From NCBI GenBank assembly GCA_007922225.1, contig ML679970.1, positions 23,304,631-23,368,630 on the forward strand: DNA of 64,000 nucleotides. The letters run 5' to 3'. The notes beneath the pieces are model-generated. The model saw only the letters and a program-made list of their open reading frames with translations. It searched no databases and was not told where the DNA came from. This stretch comes from Emydura subglobosa. Taxonomy: Eukaryota > Chordata > Testudines > Chelidae. Shown one piece after another: positions 26,371 to 37,690 of the stretch (position 1 is the first letter of the stretch; every line of letters begins with the position of its first letter). Both the position numbers and the translations under genes were made by a program.

Positions 26371-27952
26371 TCAGGGAACTCTGCAGCCTTTAAAGATCTC
26401 CTGATCATGAGGGAGAGAGATGCAGGTCTCTCCTCTAGAGAGGCGACAGCTGAGTGCCTTTGGTGAATGGCAGAGGGGAATACAGGTGCAATTGCTCTGA
26501 TGCTGTGACATTAGGGCAGTAAGAATAACTTCTCCTAACCTTGTGCCCATCACTCATGTTGGTGTGGCATAGAAGAACAGAGGGTGAACTGACAGAAGGA
26601 TGGAGTGCGCCTCCTGTCAAAAGAACTCTCAAAACAACCTTTAAACCCTTGACACATTAGATGAGAATGGTCTACCTGTTTTACTCGAGAGATTCAGAAA
26701 AAAGCACTTGCCTTTTCTTCTAATGTAGAGAGGAGAACTGCTTTTTAGGTACTGAAGTGGCTCTTTAAATAAATTATCTGTATTATAAAAAATTGTGTCT
26801 AAAATCTAGGAATTCTCTCCCTTTTCCTAGAGTGCAACATTTTATAGCATCATACACAAAATCTTCCTCTATTCGGCTAGATCTGTGTTTTATAATTTCA
26901 TAAAGACTGTTCTGATATTTCAAATCGTCCAGAGCTTGTTATATATGTATATTCATCTTGGATATCTATGGAGTGGGTATCATATTATTTGGTCTCACCT
27001 TCCAACGGAATCCCAATTTTTTCTGTGTGAAAATGCCATATGACAATTACAGCCGTGATCCATGTTTCCCAGTACACAGTACAATTGGAAACAAATATGA
27101 GCTACTTTGTTCTGGCCAGAAGAATCCTCTGGCTTGGCTCCTGCTTCAGAGATTCTTTAGATAAACTTAAGCTCCTAACTGTCTGTTTTAAAGGCTCTTG
27201 TCTCTTTGTAGAAAAATTAGACTGTGCTTTAAAGAAATCTTGTGATAACAAAACAGTGCTCTCTGGGACATCTACAGTAATTCTAACTCTCAGTTCAAAT
27301 ACAACATCTGATCAGATAGTAGTACTATGCAATCTTGACCTAACTTCTCCATCAGAAATTCCTGCTAAAACACAGAAGCCATGGCAATCCTCCTGAATAT
27401 TTAACTAGCATGCTGCTACAAATAGCAATCAGCAAATAGGTTTTTTGTCTTTCCCCCTCTGGGGAATTATTACTTAGATCCCATTAGACCATACTAATGG
27501 CAACTGAATAAGGTAAAGATACTGTAGAAAAACATACCTACTCAAGAGGAAAGGTTCTGATTAATATGCACTTCTCTGAAATACATTATCATTAGACTCA
27601 GTGAATGCTTCAGAAACATTTTCATGAATGAAATTCATGGAAATCCACTGGAATAAAAATCATAATTTGTTTCAGATGTTTGTGCTTCTTTTATGTTTGC
27701 ATTCTGAAAATATTTTAGCAAGGGAATTTACTGGTATAATTGCTTACAGAAACAGCAAATTTCCAGTAAATATTAGAGAATTTTGAACTCATGAATAGCA
27801 TTCCCACCAGAAATCGGATTCTAAGAATTACTCCAAGCCTGTCTAGCGACAGAAGCATAGTATGGGACCATCCCCTAGGGCGGTTATCCTGGAACTCACT
27901 GAAATTAGAAATATTGCCCCTCTACTTTGACAGTGCCTAGACACCAAAGATT
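26371..27952 (+). other. ERC2 intron, nothing recognised
   Basis: No exon or repeat was recognised. The 118-codon frame at 27040-27396 has no domain and no splice context. Confidence 0.45.
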
Positions 27953-28153
27953 GGTCTTCACTGCAGAGTTAGCTGATGCTCTCTCCTGGGTGTTGTCTTT
28001 TCCCCCTCTCCCCCCCCATCCACACAAAAACCTCTTACTTGAGTTAAGTGATTCTTTCAAAACAGGCTAGTTGGTACAGATGGCGTTCTGGGTTAGATCT
28101 TGAGTTGTGCTTTTAATCGGATTGGTAACTCACCCATTTTGCAGTGAAGACAC
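27953..28153. mobile_element. MITE with GTCTTCACTGCA inverted ends
   Basis: GTCTTCACTGCA at 27954-27965 is exactly inverted at 28140-28151. The left end continues gagttagctga, and gtaactcaccca precedes the right end. A 200-bp element with such termini fits a non-autonomous DNA transposon. No clear target duplication was seen, so the superfamily is open. Confidence 0.6.
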
Positions 28154-30399
28154 AGGCTAAATTACTCCAGTGCTGATAGTCCTCCAGTGCCTTCCACCAG
28201 TGAATGTTTCACAGTAGGTTCCTCAGATGAGAAGAACAGCAATCCCCAGTTTACCCTAGGGTCTTTTAATGTCGAATTTCATCCCAAACTATAAAAATAC
28301 CAACAGAATGTATCTGATGTGATGAAAGCTTGATTCTGCTGCAACACACTTTACTAAATCAGATGAAGCACAAGTCGGGGTCCCATACATGTGTGCAGTG
28401 GGTAGTCTATGGAGTATAGCTAATTTTTATTTTCATAGGCATGAATTTTTAGCAGCTATGAATACTGAGGGAAAGAAAGGAGCAACACATTCCATTTCCT
28501 GGTTGCCAGATCTGTGCAGTGTAAAAGAAATCTACAGTGATAACCTAAAATGAGTTGATTCAGTAGTAGGACAGGATCCATAGTGCTTCCATGATAATGT
28601 ACCATATATATTTTAAAATATGTCAAGTGTCTAGATCCTTTGGAATTCAGGTGCATGAGACAGATGACCCTGGATTGGCAGAAAACATATAATTTTCTAG
28701 TTGAAGGCACAGTAAAATCTATTTTCTGAAAGGTGGTATAAACTAATCTTCCTTCCATAGGAATTTGTCTATAAAACCTTCTGAGGGGAGAAAGGATTTA
28801 GTATTTATTCCAGTCACAGATTTTGGCATTGTGACTGGCGCCCAAAGAGTTGCAGCTCTGGCAGTCTGTGGCTTGGTGTGAAAAACCTCCAAAGTGTGTT
28901 TTCTAAAGAAAATTATCAGAGGTCATGATTGTGTCAGCTAGGGTCAACAGCTACCAGGCCCAGATAGCTAGATACCAGAGATCTCTCTTTATCCAAGCTC
29001 TTGGAAGTGCTAGATCTGACTTTGTACTAGATTGTAATGCTAGATTCAGATCTATTAGGAGGTCAAAACAAGCTGACAGATTTCAGCGAAGAAAAGCTTC
29101 TGATTAAATGGAATTAGCTGCAAGGAACTATGTTCATGTCACAGTTGGGCAGAGACAGATGTGCAGATGAATAATCAAAATTAATAGCAGACACCCTTAA
29201 AGGACTGGTTAATCTGCCAGTAGAGAGTCTGTGTCTTTTCTTCCTACAAGTGCATGAGCTCATAAAAAATATAAATGAGCCCAATAGCAGCAAGAGCCTT
29301 AAGATCAGTCTGCTCATTAGTGAAATTTCAAAGACACATTTCCTGTGGTTCCATATCTTTTTGAGCTTCATATATTAAACAAAAGAACTTAACAGGGATG
29401 GGCAAACTTGTTCAAACAAATAGAAACTCCCTCCCCTGGCCCTATGCCCCCCCAAGCTTTCACTTACCAGTATAGGACAGACCAGACTGCACGTATTTGA
29501 AGATATGAATATATTCAGATAAGATTTCCTCATATCACTCTCAGAGGAAAATAGATGGGTGTGGGGATGGTTGAGGGTGAGGATTCTCCCATCATTCTCT
29601 CTTCCTCAGCCCTGTCTCACAGTTGCTGCTGTGGTAGGACTTTTTGTGGTGAGAGGTTGGGGAAGTTCGAGTTTGCTGACTCCTTATGATGTTTTCAGTG
29701 TTTGTGTAGACAACCGTTACTTCTTTAGGGAGATGGTCTGATGGTCTTGATTCCACCCAATTCCCTCTTCTCATCTCTGCTAGAGACTACTTTATCCACT
29801 CCTTCATTCTGCAGCAGTGGGACCTACCTTCATCAGTTACTGTAGCTCTTTCAACCTTGAAAACACAATGTAGATTTGTGCTCCGGAGTTCACTGGGGTA
29901 GTTGGAAATCAGCTATCTGAATAGTCACTTACCATTAAAATGAACTGATTGCTCATTCTCCTGTCTGACATTTCTGTATGGCAACCCATTGTAGAAAATA
30001 TTATGGGAAAGTTCTCAGATAGGAAGATAAGGAAAACTTTCTCTCTACCCAGCTAAATCTGTGCAGAATGAATAACTAAAGGGTGAGTCTATTCTGAATA
30101 ATTGTGGCAAATGAAAAAATGTTTAACAATATTTCAATTGTGAAAAACATACTGATAAGTCTCGAAATTGCTTTCATGAGGTACAAGGATTGCCCCACAC
30201 CACTGATATTTTTGGCCAGTTTGTAGCCTATAAAGAAGACTAATAAATCTTAATAGGTTATAAGAGGAATTCTGTACTGTATTTGGCCAATACAATAATC
30301 TGATAGCTTCCCCTGTCCGTGCTGTTTGGTCCTGGAACCCAGTTTTTCTCTTTCAATAGACTGCTTCCAAAGTACAAGTTCCCCATTTTGCCAAAGACA
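28154..30399 (+). other. ERC2 intron, little recognised
   Basis: No exon was recognised. At 29394-29412, cagggatgggcaaactt resembles the terminus of Charlie-type hAT elements, but no matching second end was found. Confidence 0.4.
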
Positions 30400-30570
30400 G
30401 TGGTTCTTGCATGGGATTGTGAAAGGCCTTGTAAATAGGGTTAAGGATTAAAAACAGGAAGCCAATGAAGGGATTAAAGGAAGTAGGTTATATGTTCAGA
30501 GTCACTGGAAAGGAAGATGACTTAGTATTGTGGCACATTAGGTAGATTGCAGTTAAGAGATGTGAGAAGA
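30400..30570. repeat. old LINE-like fragment (L2/CR1 group, uncertain)
   Basis: gaaaggccttgtaaataggg, then caggaagccaatgaaggga and aaggaagatgacttag match the style of an old LINE-associated repeat in amniotes. The assignment is from memory only. Confidence 0.35.
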
Positions 30571-31554
30571 AGTCTAGAAACGAGAATTCCTCAATATGTC
30601 TAACCCCCACCCCCATCCCTTCAAAGAACCCTGGGCATTTACTCAAGCATCTAGCACATGTTTCTGGGACTTGAGCTAGCAAGCTCATGGTAGCGCTCTA
30701 GGAATAACTGTAGACAGTGCTTTGAAGTTGCAGTTCGGGCTCTGAAGCTCACACCCACCCTGTTGTATTTTATATGTTTGTCTGGTTCAGAATTGTTTGT
30801 TATAGGACTTTAGATATTTATATAGGAAAAGGCAGGAGGGTGAGGGTGGGAACATTCAAAACTTCCCACTGCTGATGTCATCTTAAAGATTCAGGGAATA
30901 GTTATTTTTAGAAAATGAATGTTTGAATGTTCCCATAAAGTCAACAACATTAAGTATTCTTAAAATCAAAGGTTTTTCATGTCATCCATTAGCATCTGTA
31001 ACCCAAATTTATACCTAAATTATATTTCACTACTTCTTAGAGGTCTGTAATTATCAATTGACATGGTCCACCATTATACAGAGATGCAATATTTCAAGAG
31101 ATTTAGAATTTTGTTTTCTGAAAACCCTAGATTTGTACAACTTAGTTATTTAGGAAAAGGGCACAGAATTAATTTTACAAATACTGATAGTTCATGTACA
31201 TTTACCCCAAAACAATTCCAACTGGGGACAAAGCAGGCTGTTGTGGAACTGAAGTGTTTCCTCCCATGCCTTCTCTACACAACAAATTTGTTACCTGTCA
31301 GTTTCATATAGAGTTTATTTATGTTTGACACACTAGAGTTGGCCTGCACTTTATCATCCACCTGCCATATTTGCATAACCTTTCACGGTTAAGGGCTGCC
31401 ATCTTGACAAATTAAACTGGTTTCCTATGTCTTTTATGGATTAAGCCCTCTTGGACAGGTTGTACTTTCATTTAATTCCTAAATAGTGTTTGCTATGTGT
31501 TGTAATCAATACAGTCATTCATTTTATTCCATTGACATCCGACATATGTACTAA

Positions 31555-32049
31555 AAAGAAAATCTGAAGAAAAATTGTTTAGAAAATATTGAAACAAAAT
31601 TGAGCCTTGGGAGCCCAGATTCTGAGGCTCCCAGGGCATCTAGTCTCCTGGCTCCCTGAGTGCACTAGAGGACTGACAGACAGCTGAGAGCGTAGAAGCC
31701 CTGGGAACCGCAGTTAATCTGGGAACCTCAGAGTTTGGTAGCCAGAGTTCTCAGGACTTCTAGGCTCCCTGCAGCGGAACTGTAAGCCTAGAAGCCCTGG
31801 GATTCCTGACCCTGGAGCAGTCTGCATGGAAGGCCTGTCCTGGAGTTGCAGACCCTGAAATCCTTTGGCTCCCCAGTAGCCCACCAGGTGTTTTGGCAGG
31901 CAACCAAGTAGGTTTCTGACAGAATCCTGCCTCTGTTTTGTTGGAAGTTCATCAAAACCTGGACATATCTACGACACATTTCAGTTTCAACTAATCAGCA
32001 TTTTCTGATGAAAAATTGTTTTGTTGGATAACTCTTGACCAGCTCTAGT
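31555..32049. mobile_element. hAT-like non-autonomous element, left end decayed
   Basis: The right end reads ttgaccagctctag, the inverted form of the CTAGAGCTGGTC terminus of a common turtle hAT family. The inner 300 bp is GC-richer and contains alternating-orientation short units: gaggctcccaggg and its near-inverse ccctgggaacc, and aagccctggg twice. The left terminus is not clear, and no target duplication was found. Confidence 0.45.
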
Positions 32050-35000
32050 TAAAGCCACATGTTCTGATTGAGCTGGGGATGGCACTGAGTTGTACCTGGC
32101 TCTCAGGCCATTGGAACTAGACCACACAAACACACACTGTCTGTGTCCCTCTCTTACTTTTTACAGTATGTCATATCTTTGGTGGAGTTCCTAACGTCTA
32201 TATATTTTGCACACTCAGAGTTTGTAAGTTACACGTGGACTCCTTGTTTTGTTTCGTTGGTGGATGTGCCAGACTGAAGTGTAACCTTATGAAGTTCACT
32301 TGGATGCTTGGAAAAGGCATTCTGCGTGTCAGAATTCAAAGCAGTTCCCAAATGTTGCTGAGGCCCAAGCAATTACCTGCAAAACTGAAAATCCCATCTC
32401 CTCCAAACAAGTCTTATGCACAAGATCTCTCCGTGGACTCGAGAATAAAACAATGCGATTTGTGCGATGTGATATAACACAGAATATTAAACAGGAGCTT
32501 AATTCTCCCCATCCTACTTTGGATCGTAAGACTGGGCCTCCTACTGGGAAGTACAATGCTCTCTATTATTAAAATGACAGCCCCCACCTAGAGAGTCAAC
32601 AGTCCAAATCAAACAATAGAGCCAAAAGCGCCTCCTGTACCACCACAACAATTGAGATCAGCTGGTGCCTTAACAATCCCTTGATTTGAACATCTGGTGG
32701 CAGGACATTCTCAGCGGAGGTCCACTGACTATGGAATTCATTCCCCCCTGGTCTGACAAAGCCAGAGTTTCTTTATGTTCAGGGCACAGAGCGAGGCCTA
32801 TTTCCTTTCCCAGGGAGAAAATTCAGCTGGGAGCCAGCACTTCATCAAAAATGGGTAGAACTGGCCTTGGAGGGATATGACTGTAAAGGCCAGAGGATAA
32901 GCTGATCCAGAATATTACTTTGCACCCTCCCCAATCTCACCCTAAAAGATAATTCCTGAGGGAAAGCAGTGGTGGAAACATCTCTTGCTCTTCCCTGGGA
33001 GGTGAATCCCTCAGGGTACATTTGCTTATGGTGATGTAAAGAGGTGCACAAATTTGATGATTAGGAATTTGAAACATATAACTCTCCTCTGCCAGCCCTC
33101 TTGCTCCACAATCTACCATACAACCGATTGAACCTACCATATCCCCTATTGCTTTCCTTTCCTCCAGCTGCCACAAAATCTTAAGACCCCAGATTCTGTC
33201 TCTGCAGTCACTATCAAATGTTTGTTCACCCAACCTGCTATCTTTACTCTGAGCAGCTCATAGTTAGCTGGAGTTCCTGTGATTTCCTTTGTGGAAAAAG
33301 CTCCACAGGGTATTGCTGTGTGTTGTATCTGTCTATGGAAGGAAAAAAGTACTACTTGGCCAAATAACTTACACGTACTAATTTCCTTCTGTCTTAAATT
33401 GCCAAGTGTTCTTTAGAAGCAGGTGGATAGCTCAACCTGTATATTCCAAAAATGTTTGGCAATGTTAAACGCCTTACCAAGTCTAACAAAATGTGCCTCA
33501 TTTCACACACAGTAAAGTTTCTTATTTATAGCATATTAAAAGGTTAAAAGCACTCAGAGGAAAAGAAGAACATTAGACAGAGCTATTTTAATCCAGCAAG
33601 CACGGTTAAAAAGGGAGGACTTGACAGGTCCTATACATATAGGGGTCCAGGCTAGTGTGATGGCATGAGAAAATTGGGATAATTTTTGCCTTCCAACAAG
33701 AAAAAAATCTCAAGGGATTCCACCTATTTTGAAAGTCGGAAAAGTTCAAGTTCTCAAAAGGACTCTGTGCAAAATTAGTGTGAAGATGGGTCCTTGGCAG
33801 GAAATATTGCAGAGAGACCTACAAAATATGCCTAATAAGTGTGCCTTTGTTGCCATAGTAGCTGTTAATATTTTTGCCAGCAAAAACATGAGTCCCTAAT
33901 AGACTTGTTTATGTGGAGCGTTTATTAGAGGAAGTAATGCAGATATAATCAGCATTTCTATTTAATTTTGGTTTTAGCTCAGTTGTTTTCAAGGAATTTG
34001 TTGCTTGTGTAACAGTGAATGTAATTTCAAATAATGGATTTGAGAGCTCTAGTCATAATAATACAGCTGTCCTAGACATTTTATTTTGCTTTATTTGTTG
34101 GTGGTAATTTAATACAGGTACATTTATAGTTTGCTTTTTTCTATTTACTTTATTTTACATATTCCTATTTTAACCTAATCGTTGATTTGTTGTTTCCTAT
34201 ATGTTTAAGAAGATTACTAATGTTTGTTGATTAGCTGTAGTATAAATTTCCATGACCGACACAAAGAAGTATAACATAGATAAAAAGCAACACAATCCAA
34301 ACCCATTTGGTCTCAAGGATCAAGGGTGGTAGAATTGTGCCTGAGATACAGTGCTTTCTGTCCCTATTATACCAGCTTGCCTTTCTGGTGAAAATTCACA
34401 CTGCAACTTTTAATAGACAGACATTACTGCTCTTTTTAGATGTCTGGAAAATTGAGCAGGTAACTTCATTATAGAATGCTGCACTGTATCAACTTTCATT
34501 ATAAAAATTAAACCGCATATGCTCCAAGTCAACAATGCTGAAAACTGTGAAAAGTTTTGTTGTTTTGTGTTCATTATTATTAAAGGCAGAAACTGTTCCA
34601 GTAGTTTAATTCCATAGTGTGTAAGTGTACTAGCTTTTTCCTTCTCTTCTTTTGAAATTATTATTACAGTCTAAAACTATACTTCGAATAAGAAAGCTAT
34701 CTAACTTTGTTCCAAAGATCCTGATGAAGGTGCACTCAATTACCTTTTACATACAATTTTCGATCTTCATGAAAGGAAATTTGACAGAACTGTGAGCCTA
34801 GTGCTGCTTGCATCTGGTGTCCCTGAAGATGTAGTTAAATCAAGAATTGCTTTACATTCAGTAGCAAGCAAATCAAAGCGAATCTCATAATATTTACTGT
34901 TTATATAGCTTTATGATGAATGTCTATAATGACTAGCACTTCACCATATTTTTGAGGCTAAAATGCACACACATTGCTCATTGAAAGAACAACAGTGGCT

Positions 35001-36557
35001 TATATGAAAATAAATCATTATGCCTTTGATATTTCTGTATGGGGAATATATGTTTTTGGCAATACTGGATAATACCTGCTCCTGCTGTTTATGAAAGATA
35101 AGCACCTGGAAATGTACTAGTATTTCTCCCCCACAGTCCTCAGTTTAATCTTGATATTTAGTTGTTTCAAGTTCATTTTACATTTTCCCTACAGTATAAA
35201 GATGAACGTTCATAACAAATTAATTTCCGTTCCTTTTCACCTCTTTCTTTTGTATTTCATTCTATGTTTTTTAATAGAAATACAAAGCTTGACCAAAACA
35301 AACTAAACCTAGAGTATAAAGATATGCTACTACAACACTGTGAGGAGGAGGGACAGTTACTTAACATCTAATGTGAGAGATTATGTTGAGATGTTGGGAA
35401 TAGTTGTTAAGGGATAGTATGTACTGTATTTATTCCTGTGGTAAAAGCATTGTATTACTCTTAAGAACACTTGTAATGATATACCTTGTATGGAGATTAA
35501 AATGTATAGGTTTCATATTTATTAATTACGAACATCCATGTAAATGTATCCAGAAAATTATATATTTATTAACTTTTATTTTATAAAAATCTACCTATAT
35601 AAAGGTCTTTGTGAATATTTTTGTAAAATTAAAAAAACCCAACGATTCAACTTGTGTTGCCAAATATCAACTGAGATGCCCTCCTCAATAAAATAAACAC
35701 CAACCTTCAACACGTTCTCTTAGGCATAGCTGAGGAGTATTGGAACTGTGTTCCAAAACGGTACATGTCTTTGCAGTCCTAATATCATCATTATCTAACA
35801 GATGCTGTCCCACAAGTGGGAAAACAAAAATGTAATCTAGTGCTTTTTCTGTGTGCTCTACATGTGTGGTAGAACATTTCCATGCACCACATGTCCCTCT
35901 ACTATAGCTGTATATCTGCCAAAATAAATATTTTATTCCATTTATTTTTAGTTGGTATTGCACAGGTTCTCCTAAGATTAAACGGTCAAAGGTCAGATAA
36001 ATTGAGATGAACCATGGATTTAAGACAATTGTGCTGCACATAGTTATTTAAATAGAGATTTTTTAATATATATACCTGATTAAAAGATGAGGATGTTTGC
36101 TCAGCAGAGAAGAGCAAAACAATCATTATCTGATTGTACATGGAATCCAGTGGCTGCTAATCAAACTCAGAGCTGCATCTTGTTAAAAAATACTTAGCAT
36201 AGACTTTCTACAATTAGAGGTTTTGCCATGTCAAGGGAGTCTTTCACTCAGAGCAGCGACCCATATTGTATTGAACAAACACATGAGTTTTTAATTGGGA
36301 ACAATAGCTTAACAAACCACTTCCCAGGACCATTGAAAGAAAAGTATGTGCCTATGGCAATTTTGGCACTGAACAATGTTTATTTGCATTTATTTCAAGC
36401 CAGGGCCTGATCTACCAAGCAAAAGAAAAAAATATTGAAAGTTAATACAGAAAACAAAGCATAAATGACCAAAAAAAAAAAAAAATTGACTAAAACACAA
36501 TGCCAATTTGCAGATGTGCTATATGTGATTTAGTGGGGAGTGTATGATATGTATACT
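32050..36557 (+). other. ERC2 intron, nothing recognised
   Basis: No exon or well-preserved transposon was recognised. Overlapping short frames at 32235-33233 lie on both strands and show no domain. Confidence 0.45.
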
Positions 36558-36625
36558 AGGGCCAGTTCTCTGTTACACTGGTGTAAATCCAGATGAACAC
36601 AAATGAAATCAACTAATTTGGTCCA
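36558..36625. repeat. half of a palindromic amniote repeat
   Basis: gggccagttctctgttacac followed by tggtgtaaatccagatgaac matches one arm of the repeat at 41791-41885. Confidence 0.45.
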
Positions 36626-37047
36626 AAATTGTATGTACTTCATAGTATACATCACTACAGTATATTATATATTTATTTAGTAGGTTTGATTTATAATATA
36701 TAGTTAGCTATTTTTATATAGTATTCATCATATTCTGCTTTGTAGAAATGATTGAGTTGAGTACAGCACCAAAGATATCATAAATGTTAAATGCCAGCTC
36801 AAACAGGACATTTTAGGTAGTTTGAAAAGTCACTCCGTAGCCTTGGAGTATAGAGAGTACTCTGACATCCAACATTTAAAGGTTATAACTAGGGCTATTG
36901 TCAAAAATCTTGCTTTAGATACTATTAAAGTCAATGGTAGCTTGCATATGCATAACTGATTATAGAATCTAGTCCTAAATAACCAGATGAGTCTGACCTA
37001 GCTGAGTGCAAAAATAGTAAGAAAATGAATGGCCTAATACTTAATGC

Positions 37048-37132
37048 ATTGGAATAGAAATCAAGAGCTATGAGCTCTGTTCCTTGGTTTACCACAGATT
37101 TCCTATGTGATCTTGGGTAAGCCAATTTCAGT
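37048..37132 (+). repeat. MIR-type SINE, 5' half and core
   Basis: aatcaagagctatgagctct, then ccttggtttaccacagattt and ctatgtgatcttgggtaagc follow the MIR core. The 3' half resumes at 37246 after an insert. Confidence 0.65.
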
Positions 37133-37245
37133 CCAAATTTTCAAAAGTGCTTACTAATATTGGGATCCAACATGAGGCTCCTAGGACAAAATTTTTAAGA
37201 GGTGCTGTGTACCCAAAAATTGAGACCTTCCATGGTAAACACTGA
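37133..37245. mobile_element. insert within a MIR, same family as at 18450
   Basis: ccaaattttcaaaagtgctt, then catgaggctcctagg and tttttaagaggtgctgtgta. The last two blocks parallel ttgaggcatgatttttcatggtgctgagca in the other insert. It lies at the same place in the MIR, just after the 'gggcaagtcactta' block. Confidence 0.45.
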
Positions 37246-37295
37246 CCCTAACCTCTCTGGATCTGCATGCCCTCATAAACAGGCACAATAAGGAG
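37246..37295 (+). repeat. MIR-type SINE, start of 3' half
   Basis: ccctaacctctctggatctg followed by ccctcataaacaggcacaat parallels 'cttaacctctctgtgcctcag...ctcatctgtaaaatggg'. It is diverged and fades after 37295. Confidence 0.5.
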
Positions 37296-37439
37296 GTTGT
37301 CAACTAAATCCATTAAAATTAGTGAGACGTTCAGGAAATACAATGATGAGGGCAATAGAAAACTCTTTAAATAAAAATCTGTCAAATAAAATATCTGTCA
37401 AATACTATGTTTCTTATATTTAAGTAGCAGAATTTTAAA

Positions 37440-37690
37440 GATAATATGACATTTTCTGGAAAGGCAGTTTAAGGTTTTTAAAGTAGGAGTGACATATTAA
37501 AACAATGGAGTGCCTGTAATAGTGTGAGCTGCTGTATTTTAGAGATAGCAAGGTCAGGAACTCCTGCAAGAAAAGAACTGCAACAATCCATCCTTGAGAA
37601 GAGAGAAGCATTCATCAACAATTCAAAATAGTCCTTGCTGAGCAAAGGTCTCATTCAGCAGGCTGATCAAAATAGCTTTAATAGGGTGCA
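37440..37690. repeat. old LINE-like fragment (L2/CR1 group, uncertain)
   Basis: gagctgctgtattttagaga, then aactgcaacaatccatcctt and gaagcattcatcaacaattc parallel a common reptile repeat ('gagctgctgcattttg...ttgcagtaatcaa...'). The assignment is from memory. Confidence 0.4.

Noticed and set aside
29394..29412. Charlie-like terminus cagggatgggcaaactt
   Set aside because: A single short match without a second end or duplication is not enough to call an element.
35685..36041. 118-codon minus frame
   Set aside because: No domain, no splice context and ordinary intronic composition.
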